DNA from: Kribbella aluminosa
GTDB lineage: Bacteria; Actinomycetota; Actinomycetes; Propionibacteriales; Kribbellaceae
Reading direction: 5' to 3'
DNA length: 64,000 nt
NCBI RefSeq assembly: GCF_017876295.1
Contig: NZ_JAGINT010000001.1
Location: 3,472,001-3,536,000, forward strand
Shown: positions 8,220-16,837 of the stretch, piece by piece
How positions within the stretch are numbered: the first letter of the stretch is position 1
Layout: each line of letters begins with the position of its first letter
Program-made: the position numbers and the translations under genes
The notes under the pieces: generated by a model
Told to the model about the DNA's origin: nothing
Databases searched by the model: none
Seen by the model: only the letters and a program-made list of their open reading frames with translations

Positions 8220-9250
8220 GCGAATTCGCCGAGATACGCGAGATGGTGGGAGGTGGCGAAAGCGACCGGGACGCTGGTACCGCCGAGTCCGTGGCCCCCG
8301 CCGTCGGCTGCCTCGGCGAGTCGATCGTCGCCCCAGGAGTAATCCGCCCCGGAAAAGCTTCCGGAGTTCACCAACTCACCCGACACCAGCCGGAGCGTGC
8401 TGGCTCGGGCGTTGTCGCCGTCCGCTTCGCGTAGGCGTTCCCGCAGATAGAGCCAATGATCGGTGCAGGTGTACTTGAGGTTGATGTGGTTGCTCCGCCA
8501 AGGTTCGCCCGGTGCCGGATGAACGGCGCCGTAGTCACCGAACCGGATGCGGTCCGACGTCGCTGTCCTGACCGTATGCCAGAGGACTTCCTCGAACCGA
8601 GGCTGTTCCCAGTGATGAATCTGCTCCAGCTCCTGGGGGACAGATCCACTGAGTACCGTGATCGATCGGTACTCGCGCGACGCCGGCACACTGTCGAGCA
8701 ACACGAGTACTACGTCCACCAACCGCTGGCCGGGTCCGGCGACATAACCCGCATCCAGCACGAGGTCCACGCGCGTCGGATCGAACGCGAGCCGCTCCAC
8801 GAAACGACCGAGCGCCTCGGGGGCGGTCCGGCGTACGTCGACACGCACCGCGCAGCCCTGGCCCATTTCACCGGACAGCTGGCCTACCCGGGTGAGCAGC
8901 GCCGGATCGGCACCGGTGTGGACGACCGGGACGAACGGCACGGCCTCGTCCTCCATGAACAAGGCCGCGGTTGGCTGGAGCCGGTGGTTCAGGCGTTCGA
9001 GTACGGCGCCGGCGCCTGGCGTGGAGGTCAGCCTCGTGGTATCGATCATCGCGCTCCGGCCGAGTGTCCACAGCCCACGGACGGCCTTCTCCACACCGTT
9101 GAGCAGGCGCTCGACCTTGTCCTCCGGCACAGAGTCGAGCATCAGTAGCGGCTGTACCGCCTGGTCGGCGCGGAGCGCTTCGAGCGCGGTGAACTCGCCT
9201 CGCTTGGCGCGCAGAGCCACGAGCGTCCGGAAGTTTTCCAAGGGCTGCAT
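8210..9250 (-). CDS. Beta-protein family (phage T4 beta-like) hypothetical
   Basis: With the ATG at 9250 (a GGAGG lies just upstream) the product has 346 residues. The layout FRTLVALRAKRGEFTALEAL at the start, repeated predicted beta-strand/helix units such as PFVPVVHTGADPALL and FDPTRVDLVLDAGYV, and a late HWLYLRERLREA segment resemble the 'beta protein' family first seen in phage T4, found scattered through bacterial genomes. The fold is probably a TIM-like barrel. No catalytic motif is recognised. In other bacteria this family often sits in defence or phage-related neighbourhoods, but nothing else of that kind is adjacent here. Family call moderate, function unknown. Confidence 0.6.
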   Translation of the reverse strand: MQPLENFRTLVALRAKRGEFTALEALRADQAVQPLLMLDSVPEDKVERLLNGVEKAVRGLWTLGRSAMIDTTRLTSTPGAGAVLERLNHRLQPTAALFMEDEAVPFVPVVHTGADPALLTRVGQLSGEMGQGCAVRVDVRRTAPEALGRFVERLAFDPTRVDLVLDAGYVAGPGQRLVDVVLVLLDSVPASREYRSITVLSGSVPQELEQIHHWEQPRFEEVLWHTVRTATSDRIRFGDYGAVHPAPGEPWRSNHINLKYTCTDHWLYLRERLREADGDNARASTLRLVSGELVNSGSFSGADYSWGDDRLAEAADGGGHGLGGTSVPVAFATSHHLAYLGEFAAA

Positions 9251-9454
9251 GCCACCGCCTCCATCACCCTGTGTGATCGCCCGTTCTTCGAGAGTAAGCG
9301 TTGGGTCCGATTCCCGCACGCGACACGAAATCGTCTACTGCAGACGGCCGGCCTACCGGAGGACGACCGGACCCGGTGACAGGAACCGGTCATTCGGGCT
9401 GCGGATGCACCTCGCAGCGGTCACAATTGGTCTACCTGTTCGTGACCGAGAGCG

Positions 9455-10918
9455 ATGCCGATGAGCTACCAGCAGTACCCGCCGCCCCCGCAGGGCCTGC
9501 CGTACCCCGGACCGGCCCCGAAGCTCCCCGACCGCCGTCCCCGCGACCCGCTGGCCGTTGCCCTGGGCAACGCTTCGCTGCTGGGTCTCGGGTACTTCCT
9601 GATCCGCCGCTGGTTCTTCGGCGCCCTCGGCCTCCTCGGTACGGCGGTCCTGGTCGTCCTGCTGTGCACGCAGCGGAAGACCGGGTACGAGTTCGCGCTG
9701 ATCGGCTGGGGTCTGCTCCAGGTCGTGCACGGCTGGTTCCTGGCCCAGCGCCACCCGGTCCGTACGGCGAACCTCACCAAGCGGCTGGTCGCGCTCGGCG
9801 TCACGCTGCTCGCGTTCGCGGGCGTCGCCTTCGAGCGGTACGACGTACACCGGATCGACAAGGACGCCGTCGCGGCACGGCAGGACGGCGACTGTGGCGG
9901 CGTCCGGGCGGCGCAGGCGAAGTACAACGTCGGGCACCGCATCGGCGACGCACCGCGGACCGTCCGCGTCGAGACCGACACGACGGCGTGCGAGAAGATC
10001 GACGCGGCCGCGGCCGTCCTGCGGAGCGCCCGGCCGGAGGCCGACACCGCCCGGCTGCAGGTGGGATTCGAGATGCTCGCAGCGGTCGTCGCGCAGCCCA
10101 ACCAGGAGCCGACCACGCGGACCGCGCTGAACGAGTTCCTGGGCGGGCTGCCGCTGAAGGACGCGTGCCAAACGGCCACGATCACCGAGTGGCTGCGCGG
10201 ACGGGCCAAGGCCGGCAACCTTCTCGACGAGGCGAACCAGGTCGTCCCGCGGATCGAGCCGAACGCGCTGCTCGGCTGCGGCGATGCCAAGCTGGCCAAG
10301 TCCGACTGGACGAACGCGCGCGGCACCTACGTGCTGCTGGTGCAGCGCTATCCGCACGCCAAGCAGTCGGCCCGCGCCCGCGCCGGTATCAAGAAGGCCG
10401 ACTACGAGATCCTGCAGGCGAAGATCCAGGCCGAGCTGGCCCGCGTACGTGGGCTGGTCAGCTCCGGTGAGTACTGCTCGACCCCCGCGAAGTACAGCCC
10501 CGCTCCGAAGCTGCGCTCCGGCCTCAACCGGGCGGTGTTCGCGGGCAAGACCGACTACACGAGCAAGCTGCCATCGCAGTGGAAGGGTACGACGGCCGAC
10601 AACGCCGCGATGGTGGTCTGCGCCGGCGAGGACACCCAGGGCGCCGCCGTACGTACCTGCCCGTACCGACCCTTCGTCGGCGGCGGCTCCGGCACCCACT
10701 ACGTGACGTTCCACAAGATCGCGGTCCCGGTGCAGGTGTACGAGCTGCGCACCGGCCGGCTGATCCAGAAGACCACGGCGCAGATCAGCGGCTCGGTGTG
10801 CCCGGCGACGATCTCGTACACGACGTACAACGGCGTCGGTGCCCCGGATCCCGATCAGGACGTGCGGCCGACCGCGGCCACCATCCAGGCGGCGTTCCGG
10901 CCTCTCGTCGTGCGGTAG
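9455..10918 (+). CDS. Membrane protein with large extracytoplasmic region, unknown function
   Basis: This 487-residue protein has a Pro/Tyr-rich cytoplasmic start (YQQYPPPPQG) and three hydrophobic segments in the first ~130 residues, around LLGLGYFLIRRWFFGALGLL, LIGWGLLQVVHGWFLA and LVALGVTLLAFAGVAF. The remaining ~350 residues are soluble and rich in Ala/Arg helices. A segment near residues 290-330 (SDWTNARGTYVLLVQRYPHA) looks like one tetratricopeptide-like helix pair. Several Cys residues (DCGGV, GCGDAK, EYCSTP, CAGED, TCPYRP) suggest disulphides outside the cell. I do not recognise the family. It is followed 45 bases later by another membrane protein on the same strand, so they may be cotranscribed. 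Confidence 0.75.
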   Translation: MPMSYQQYPPPPQGLPYPGPAPKLPDRRPRDPLAVALGNASLLGLGYFLIRRWFFGALGLLGTAVLVVLLCTQRKTGYEFALIGWGLLQVVHGWFLAQRHPVRTANLTKRLVALGVTLLAFAGVAFERYDVHRIDKDAVAARQDGDCGGVRAAQAKYNVGHRIGDAPRTVRVETDTTACEKIDAAAAVLRSARPEADTARLQVGFEMLAAVVAQPNQEPTTRTALNEFLGGLPLKDACQTATITEWLRGRAKAGNLLDEANQVVPRIEPNALLGCGDAKLAKSDWTNARGTYVLLVQRYPHAKQSARARAGIKKADYEILQAKIQAELARVRGLVSSGEYCSTPAKYSPAPKLRSGLNRAVFAGKTDYTSKLPSQWKGTTADNAAMVVCAGEDTQGAAVRTCPYRPFVGGGSGTHYVTFHKIAVPVQVYELRTGRLIQKTTAQISGSVCPATISYTTYNGVGAPDPDQDVRPTAATIQAAFRPLVVR

Positions 10919-10963
10919 TGAACGGCGCATACTGACGGTCACCTGCTCAGAAAGGGCCTGCGG

Positions 10964-11854
10964 ATGACCGAGCCTGCTGGTTACTCGATCAAGACCTACC
11001 GCTACCTGCGGATGGCGATGGTGGCGATGATCGTGTTGCTCGCCGCGGCGGTGCTGATCGAGTGGTCGAAGACCGATCCGCACTGTCTGCAGACGTCGAT
11101 CAGCGCGTACTACTACACGCCGGTACGGGCGATCTTCGTCGGTGGGCTGATCACGATCGGCGTCTGCATGGTCGTGCTGAAGGGCAACACCGAGACCGAG
11201 GACATCCTGCTCAACGTGGCCGGCATCCTGGCGCCCGGTGTCGCGCTGGTCCCGACACCTGGGCAGGGGGACTGCCATTCGGTGCCGGTGGTGCTCGGCG
11301 ACGCGGCGGCCAACGTCTCGAACAACATGCTCGCGCTGTTCGTGGTCGGCGTACCGTGCCTGCTGCTGACCGCGTACTTCGTCGTCCGCGACCGGCTCCG
11401 GGAGCCCAGCGCGTGGACGCCGGCGTACCTCCTCGGGCTCGGTGTCGCGGTGCTGGTCTTCGGTGGCGGGCTCGGCTGGTTCCTCGTCGACCGGTCCGGG
11501 TTCATCGGGCACGCCCACTACGCAGCCGCGATCGTGATGTTCGCGTGCATCGTCGCGGTCGTGGTGGTGAACGCGGAACAGCTCCGCCGCAAGCACCGCG
11601 TACCGCAGTCACGGGCCAACCGGTACTCCGTGATCGCGGTCGCGATGGTCGTCGTACCGCTGTTGATGGTCGCCTGGGCGAAGCTGTTCGGATGGGCGCA
11701 CGCGGTGCTCGGCATCGAGGCGGCGCTGATCGTGCTGTTCGCGGCGTTCTGGATCATCCAGACGCAGGAGCTGTGGAGCGAGGGTCTCCGTCAGGAGTTC
11801 CCGCGGTCACCGCAGGCCACGCCGTCGCCGTCGCAATCGAGCGCGCCCGAGTAG
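10964..11854 (+). CDS. Polytopic membrane protein (about eight helices), unknown function
   Basis: This 296-residue protein is almost entirely hydrophobic, with about eight predicted transmembrane helices, for example MAMVAMIVLLAAAVLIEW, VRAIFVGGLITIGVCMVVL, AYLLGLGVAVLVFGGGLGW and ALIVLFAAFWIIQT. The loop after helix 1 has SISAYYYTPVRAIFVG, which recalls DUF998-type membrane proteins, but I cannot confirm this. The short polar tail ends in Ser/Pro. It probably forms a transcription unit with the preceding membrane protein. Its last 64 bases overlap the tail of a convergent gene on the other strand. Confidence 0.75.
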   Translation: MTEPAGYSIKTYRYLRMAMVAMIVLLAAAVLIEWSKTDPHCLQTSISAYYYTPVRAIFVGGLITIGVCMVVLKGNTETEDILLNVAGILAPGVALVPTPGQGDCHSVPVVLGDAAANVSNNMLALFVVGVPCLLLTAYFVVRDRLREPSAWTPAYLLGLGVAVLVFGGGLGWFLVDRSGFIGHAHYAAAIVMFACIVAVVVVNAEQLRRKHRVPQSRANRYSVIAVAMVVVPLLMVAWAKLFGWAHAVLGIEAALIVLFAAFWIIQTQELWSEGLRQEFPRSPQATPSPSQSSAPE

Positions 11855-12167
11855 CCGGGGTCGTCATGACCGGTGCGCTCACCCGGAACAAGGGCGCCGT
11901 ACCGCTCTGCTTGCTGGTCCCGAACGGGTCGAGCAGCACGATGACGATCAACGCGACGGGCACCACGACGAACGCGAGTGCCGTCGTCCGGCGGGTTCCG
12001 CCGTACCGTCCGATCGGTCCGCGGACGCGGCGGCCGCGCTCGTCGACCCAGAACGCCCAGCGCGCGGGCGGTGCCGGCCAGGTCCGGGGTGGTTGCCAAC
12101 GGCGCGGCGGTTGCCAGTCCGGTCGCGGTGGTGCGGGCCACTCCGGCGGTGTGTTGAACTGCCTCAC
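11791..12167 (-). pseudogene. Excalibur calcium-binding-domain membrane protein, frameshifted
   Basis: The GTG at 12167 has GGGAGG six bases upstream. The protein opens with a Pro/Trp-rich cytoplasmic region (RQFNTPPEWPAPP, then WAFWVDERGRRVRGPIGRYGG) and a single membrane helix (ALAFVVVPVALIVIVLLDPF). After the helix this frame gives a nonsensical Ala/Thr/Arg tail to 11754. In a second frame the DNA encodes PGYSGALDCDGDGVACGDRG and then a TGA at 11791, which is the excalibur calcium-binding motif (LDxDxDGxAC). A single frameshift at roughly 11880-11930 would join the two halves. Either the gene is broken or there is a sequence error. The 3' end overlaps the convergent membrane-protein gene. 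Confidence 0.65.
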
Positions 12168-12240
12168 TTCGATCCTCCCCGCGCAGCCTAGCGATCCCGG
12201 AGAGGGCCGAACAGTTTCATACGTTTGTCTCGTCGGAGAG

Positions 12241-12263
12241 CTAAGTCTCGTTGACAGACTTAG
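12241..12263. promoter_or_regulatory. Perfect 8-bp inverted repeat upstream of the thioesterase gene
   Basis: CTAAGTCT (12241-12248) and AGACTTAG (12256-12263) are perfect inverted arms with a 7-base spacer. The site lies 24 bases before the thioesterase ATG. The size and spacing suit a TetR- or MarR-family dimer, but no regulator gene is adjacent. Confidence 0.6.
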
Positions 12264-12286
12264 CGAGGTGGTGTGAGGCTCGGTCC

Positions 12287-12799
12287 ATGACGGAGACTCA
12301 GCAGGGGGTGCGGAGCCGGACCTTCGAATGGACGGATCCGGCGGCGACGGCGGCATGTCTCGGACGGTCGTCCGGCCTGGAGATGCTGCAGGCGATGCGC
12401 GACGGAGACCTCCCGGCGCCGCCGATCCTGCACCTGGTCGGCGGGACCGGGCTCGAGGTGGAGGAGGGCAAGGTCACGGTGCTGATGCCGGCCGCCGAGT
12501 TCCACTACAACCCGCTCGGCACCGTGCACGGCGGCGTCATCGCAACCCTTCTCGACACCGCCGCCGGCTGCACCGTCCACTCGACGCTCCCGGTCGGCGT
12601 CGGCTACACGTCCCTCGACCTGATGACGCGCTTCATCAAGCCGGTGACGATCCAGTCCGGCCTACTCCGCTGCGAGGGCGGCATCATCAGCCGCGGCCGC
12701 CGTACGGCGGTCGCCGAGGCCCACCTGTACGACGAACGCGGCAAACTCCTGGCCCACGCAACCTCCAACTGCCTGATCTTCGAACTGCCTCAGGCCTGA
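12287..12799 (+). CDS. Hotdog-fold acyl-CoA thioesterase (PaaI-like)
   Basis: This 170-residue hotdog-fold protein should hydrolyse acyl-CoA or aryl-CoA thioesters in the cytoplasm. The signature segment is FHYNPLGTVHGGVIATLLDTAAG, where the HGG turn and the acidic residue on the following helix form the active site across a dimer. The C-terminal beta-strands GGIISRGRRTAVAEAHLYDERGKLLAHA are typical. The ATG at 12287 is preferred over an in-frame start 36 bases earlier, because the latter would run through the inverted repeat. Its last 10 bases overlap the convergent aminotransferase gene. The substrate is unknown; fatty-acid or phenylacetate-type CoA esters are both possible. Confidence 0.88.
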   Translation: MTETQQGVRSRTFEWTDPAATAACLGRSSGLEMLQAMRDGDLPAPPILHLVGGTGLEVEEGKVTVLMPAAEFHYNPLGTVHGGVIATLLDTAAGCTVHSTLPVGVGYTSLDLMTRFIKPVTIQSGLLRCEGGIISRGRRTAVAEAHLYDERGKLLAHATSNCLIFELPQA

Positions 12800-14052
12800 T
12801 CAGCCAGCAGCTTCTCGGTTGCCACGAGGCGGACGCAGGTGGCTAGGCCGGTGATGGCGGTTTCCACCTCGGGGAGCTCCGGGTAGGTCGGGGCGATCCG
12901 GATGACCTGGTCGGTGGGGTCGTCGCCGTACGGGTGGGTGGCGCCGGCCGGGGTGATCGCGATGCCGGCCGCCTTCGCCTTCGCGACGACCTCGCGGGCG
13001 CAGCCCTCGGGCACCTGCAGGCTGACGAAGTACCCGCCGGCGGGTGCCGTCCAGGACGCCAGCCCGGTGCCGCCGAGCTCCGCGGTGAGGATCTTGTCGA
13101 CCGCGTCGAACTTCGGCCGGATCAGCGCGGCCAGCGTCCGCATGTGCTCACGCAGACCGTCCGCGTCGCGGAGGAACTGCACGTGCCGGAGCTGGTTGAT
13201 CTTGTCCGGGCCGATGCTCCGCTTGACCGTGTGGCTCAGCCACCACTTGAGGTTGTCCGGGGACGACCCGAAGAACGCGACACCCGCACCGGCGAAGGTG
13301 ATCTTCGAGCTCGACCCGAACACGAACGCCCGGTCCGGGTGACCGTTCTCGGCGCACAGCGCGAGTACGTCGGCCAGCCGCGCGGGCGAGCCGGTCAGGT
13401 GGTGTACGGCGTACGCGTTGTCCCAGAAGATCCGGAAGTCCGGCGCCGCGGTCTCCATCGCGGCCAGCCGGCGGACCGTCTCGTCGGAGTACACCGTGCC
13501 GTCCGGGTTGCTGTACTTCGGCACGCACCAGATGCCCTTGATCGCGGCGTCCTCGGCGACCAGCCGCTCGACCACGTCCATGTCCGGGCCGTCCGGCGTC
13601 ATCGGCACCGGGACCATCGTGATCCCGTACCGCTCGCAGATCCCGAAGTGCCGGTCGTACCCCGGCACCGGGCAGAGGAACGTCAGCCCTTCGACGTCGG
13701 CCCACCGGGTCTCCGCGCCCGGCACCTTCCCGAGCAGCGCGAACACGACCGCGTCGTGCATCAGCTCGAGGCTGGAGTTCCCCGCGGCGAGCAGCTGGTC
13801 CACCGGCACCTGCAGATCCTCGGCGAAGATCGCCCGCACCTCGGGCAGCCCGTTCAGGCCGCCGTAGTTCCGCAGGTCGGTCCCGTCCGCCGACACCGGA
13901 TCCCCACTCAGCCTGAGCACCCCGTTCGCCGCATCCAGCTGCTTGGGCGACGGCTTCCCGCGCGTCAGATCCAGCTTGAGCCCCTTCGCCACCAGCGCCT
14001 CGTAATCCTGGCGCGCACGCTCAACCTGGGCAGTCAGCTCATCGACACTCAC
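12790..14052 (-). CDS. Aspartate aminotransferase, AspT-like class Ic
   Basis: This PLP-dependent enzyme would move an amino group between aspartate and 2-oxoglutarate. The GTG at 14052 (VSVDELTAQVERARQDYE) with AAAGGA nine bases upstream gives 420 residues. Family marks are LDLTRGKPSPKQLDAA near the start, GGLNGLPEVRAIFAE, the cofactor-binding NSSLELMHDA, CVPKYSNPDGTVYSDE and the lysine-bearing FGSSSKITFAGAG at about residue 250 (Schiff-base Lys). This is the actinobacterial class Ic group related to the MocR aminotransferase domain, without a DNA-binding part. The open frame continues another 95 codons upstream; I treat that as not part of this gene. It is probably a housekeeping enzyme. 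Confidence 0.88.
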   Translation of the reverse strand: MSVDELTAQVERARQDYEALVAKGLKLDLTRGKPSPKQLDAANGVLRLSGDPVSADGTDLRNYGGLNGLPEVRAIFAEDLQVPVDQLLAAGNSSLELMHDAVVFALLGKVPGAETRWADVEGLTFLCPVPGYDRHFGICERYGITMVPVPMTPDGPDMDVVERLVAEDAAIKGIWCVPKYSNPDGTVYSDETVRRLAAMETAAPDFRIFWDNAYAVHHLTGSPARLADVLALCAENGHPDRAFVFGSSSKITFAGAGVAFFGSSPDNLKWWLSHTVKRSIGPDKINQLRHVQFLRDADGLREHMRTLAALIRPKFDAVDKILTAELGGTGLASWTAPAGGYFVSLQVPEGCAREVVAKAKAAGIAITPAGATHPYGDDPTDQVIRIAPTYPELPEVETAITGLATCVRLVATEKLLADQA

Positions 14053-14300
14053 GGGGAGTCCTTTCACAAGTACTAGGTGTTGGCCCAAGCCTAATGACTG
14101 CTTCGGCGACTCCATCTCAAGGGTGTAGTAACCACCACCCGTAGGCGGACTGTCGTACGCCGCCGAGCAGTTTTCCGCGGTCGACAACCGCGGAGACCAG
14201 GCGACAGCGTCGACATCCTCGAGCTTCGCCGTCTCGCCCACGGCGAGGATCCCGTCCGGAAGCGCCTGCGTGGGTGCCGAGAGCGAGGCTGTGAATGACC
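14053..14300 (-). other. Gap with coding-like composition, in frame with the aminotransferase
   Basis: There is no start or stop between the penicillin-binding protein stop and the aminotransferase start in this minus-strand frame. The translation (for example AKLEDVDAVAWSPRLSTAEN and YDSPPTGGGYYTLEMESPKQ) has actinobacterial codon bias but matches no family I know. It may be a leftover gene piece or an ordinary GC-rich leader. No tRNA or riboswitch fold was seen. Confidence 0.3.
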
Positions 14301-16721
14301 TCAGCCGCGTTTGCACTTCGGGTACTTCGGGTCCCACGGGGGGCAGGTCGGGACGTTGGGCGGTGGCTTGATCGTTGCCGGGGGCACCGGTGGGGTCACC
14401 GGGGGAGGGGTGACCGGTGGGGGTGTCGGCTTGGCCTTGCTGCCGTTGGAGATGTACAGCAGTACCGTCGCGCCGGCGGGAGCGCCGTCCTCCTGGCGGG
14501 GATTGGTCCAGGCGACCGTACCGTCGGGGGCGTCGGAGTCGACCCGCGGGCCGTGGTCCATCTGGGCCTTGAAGCCCATCGACAGGAGCTTGGCGGCCGC
14601 GGCGGCCGGGGTCATGCCCTTCAGGTTCGGCAGGTCCTTGACGTTGCCGCGGATGATCTTGTCGTCGGCCTTCACGAACTTCGTCGACGGCAGGCCCTGC
14701 AGCGCGAGCTGCATCGCGGTCTCCCAGATCGGGCCCGCGGTGCCGGAACCGGAAGCGTCCTGCAGCTTCTTGCCGTTGAACGTCTGACCGATGATGTTCT
14801 CGAGCCGCGGGTCGGCGTCCGCGACGACGGACGCCGCCGCGAGCCGCGACGAGTAGCCGGCGAACCAGACCGCCATGTTCTGGTTGGTGGTACCGGTCTT
14901 GCCGGCCAGGTCGCTGTTGCCGAACTTGACCTTGGCGCCGGTACCGCCCTTGGCCATCACCTGCTGCAGCACGTAGTTGACACCGTCCGCGACGCCCGGC
15001 GACAGCACCCGGTGGCAGCTCGGCCCCGGCGTCGGGATCGTCTTGCCCGTCTTCAGCGAGGTGATCGACGTGACGACCTGCGGGCTGCAGTACATGCCAC
15101 GCGCCGCGAAGGTCGCGTACGCGTTGGACAGCATCAGCGGCGTGACGTCACCGGCCGAGCCGAGGGTGTACGACACCACCTGCTTGAGCGGCTTCAGCTG
15201 CTGGCCGTCGTACATGCCGAGCTGGTTGGCGATGGTGGCGATCGGGCACAGACCGATCTGCTGCGAGAGCTGCAGGAAGTAGGTGTTGGTCGAGGCGCGG
15301 GCCGCGTCCACCATCGACGGTTCGAGGACGGTCTTCGTCGAATTCTTCGGGACGTAGTTCGGGGCCGACGTCGGGCCGTTGCACGTCTCGAAGTTCTTGC
15401 CGCTCAGGTCGATGGTCTGCGGGGACCGGATGCGGTACGTCGTCGGCACGCCGCGGGCGATCGCGGCGGCGATCGTGAACGCCTTCATCGTCGACCCGTT
15501 CTGGAACCCGCCGAAGCCGCCGGGGTACGACTTCTCGACGTTGTAGTTGTACGCCGTCTGGCCCTTCTTCGCGCCGTACGGGCGGCTCTGCGCCATCGCC
15601 TTCACCAGGCCGGTGTTCGGCTCGACCATGGTGACCGCGCCGACCACGTCGTCGGTGGGCTTGGAGTGCTGCGCGATAGACGTCTCGGCGGCCTTCTGCG
15701 CCTTCTGGTCGAGGGAGGTCTTGACCACCAGGCCGGAGGTCTCGATGTAGTTCTCGCGCTCCTCCTTGGTCTTGCCGAACGCGTTGTTCTCCTTCAGCTT
15801 CGACATCACGTACTCGCAGAAGAACGGGTACTGCGAGTTCGCGCAGCCGTTCGGGATGGCCCTGACCTTGGCCGGGTCGAGGACCGGGGTCTTGAGCGCG
15901 TCCTGGGCCTGCTTGGCGGTGATGACGTTCAGCTGCTGCATCCGCCGCAGGACGACGTCGCGGCGGGCCTTGGCGCGCTTCGGGTTGTCGATCGGGTCGT
16001 AACCGGTCGGGTTCTTCACGATCCCGGCCAGCATCGCGGCCTGCGGCAGGGTGAGCTTGGCGGCGTGGACGCCGAAGTAGTGCATGGCCGCGGCCTCGAC
16101 GCCGTACGAGCGGCTGCCGAAGAACGCCAGGTTCAGATAGCCGTTGAGGATCTGTCCCTTGGACATCTCCTTCTCGACCGCGATGGCGTAGCGCAGTTCG
16201 GCGATCTTCCGCTCGTACGTCTCGGCGGTGGCGTTCTTGACCTCTTCCGGCGTACGGGCCTTGTTGATCAGGCTCTGCTTCACGTACTGCTGGGTAATAC
16301 TCGAGCCGCCCTGCTGGACGCCGCCGGACGACCTGTTCCGTAGCAGCGCGCGGAGCGTGCCCTTGAAGTCCAGTGCGCCGTGCTGGTAGAACCTGTCGTC
16401 CTCGATCGCGACGATCGCCTTCAGCATGATCGGGCTGATCTGCTTCAGCGTGACCGGGGTCCGGTTCTGCTGGTACAGGGTCGCGATGACCCGGCCGTCG
16501 GCGTCCTGGATGATCGACTTCTGCGCCAGCGGTGCCGTCTCCAGGTCCTGGGGCAGGTACTGGACCGAGTCGTGCGCCTTCGCCGTGGTGACGCCGACCA
16601 GGCCGGCGAACGGGAGGGCAAGTCCGGCGGTCAGCGCTCCGGCCACGGCACTCGCCACCAGGAACGTGAACACCGACCACACGACATTGGGCCGCTTGGC
16701 CCGCCGCTCGCCTCTGTGCAT
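14301..16721 (-). CDS. Class A penicillin-binding protein (bifunctional transglycosylase/transpeptidase) with PASTA domain
   Basis: This 806-residue membrane-anchored enzyme polymerises and cross-links peptidoglycan. The N-terminal anchor is SVFTFLVASAVAGALTAGLA. The GT51 glycosyltransferase domain has the catalytic AIEDDRFYQHG (Glu107 region), GGSSITQQYVKQ and the membrane-facing YLNLAFFG. The transpeptidase domain has the active serine in NGSTMKAFT (about residue 409), the SxN motif in ASTNTYF and KTGTTNQ at about 607. One PASTA repeat occupies about residues 694-760, and a Pro-rich tail ends in CPPWDPKYPKCKRG. The ATG at 16721 was chosen over an upstream in-frame start. No clear Shine-Dalgarno is visible. 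It resembles PonA2-type proteins. Confidence 0.95.
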   Translation of the reverse strand: MHRGERRAKRPNVVWSVFTFLVASAVAGALTAGLALPFAGLVGVTTAKAHDSVQYLPQDLETAPLAQKSIIQDADGRVIATLYQQNRTPVTLKQISPIMLKAIVAIEDDRFYQHGALDFKGTLRALLRNRSSGGVQQGGSSITQQYVKQSLINKARTPEEVKNATAETYERKIAELRYAIAVEKEMSKGQILNGYLNLAFFGSRSYGVEAAAMHYFGVHAAKLTLPQAAMLAGIVKNPTGYDPIDNPKRAKARRDVVLRRMQQLNVITAKQAQDALKTPVLDPAKVRAIPNGCANSQYPFFCEYVMSKLKENNAFGKTKEERENYIETSGLVVKTSLDQKAQKAAETSIAQHSKPTDDVVGAVTMVEPNTGLVKAMAQSRPYGAKKGQTAYNYNVEKSYPGGFGGFQNGSTMKAFTIAAAIARGVPTTYRIRSPQTIDLSGKNFETCNGPTSAPNYVPKNSTKTVLEPSMVDAARASTNTYFLQLSQQIGLCPIATIANQLGMYDGQQLKPLKQVVSYTLGSAGDVTPLMLSNAYATFAARGMYCSPQVVTSITSLKTGKTIPTPGPSCHRVLSPGVADGVNYVLQQVMAKGGTGAKVKFGNSDLAGKTGTTNQNMAVWFAGYSSRLAAASVVADADPRLENIIGQTFNGKKLQDASGSGTAGPIWETAMQLALQGLPSTKFVKADDKIIRGNVKDLPNLKGMTPAAAAAKLLSMGFKAQMDHGPRVDSDAPDGTVAWTNPRQEDGAPAGATVLLYISNGSKAKPTPPPVTPPPVTPPVPPATIKPPPNVPTCPPWDPKYPKCKRG

Positions 16722-16837
16722 GGTTGGGCAGATTACGTGAGGAGAGTGCTTTCCGGGAGTCTCCTCGTTACGGAATTTACACATTAGCCCAACGATCTGA
16801 CCGTCAGTGACGAAACCTTCACCTTCGGATGATCATG

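Noticed and set aside
14295..16343. Plus-strand open frame of 682 codons opposite the penicillin-binding protein
   Set aside because: Pure shadow; the minus strand has all catalytic motifs of a class A PBP.
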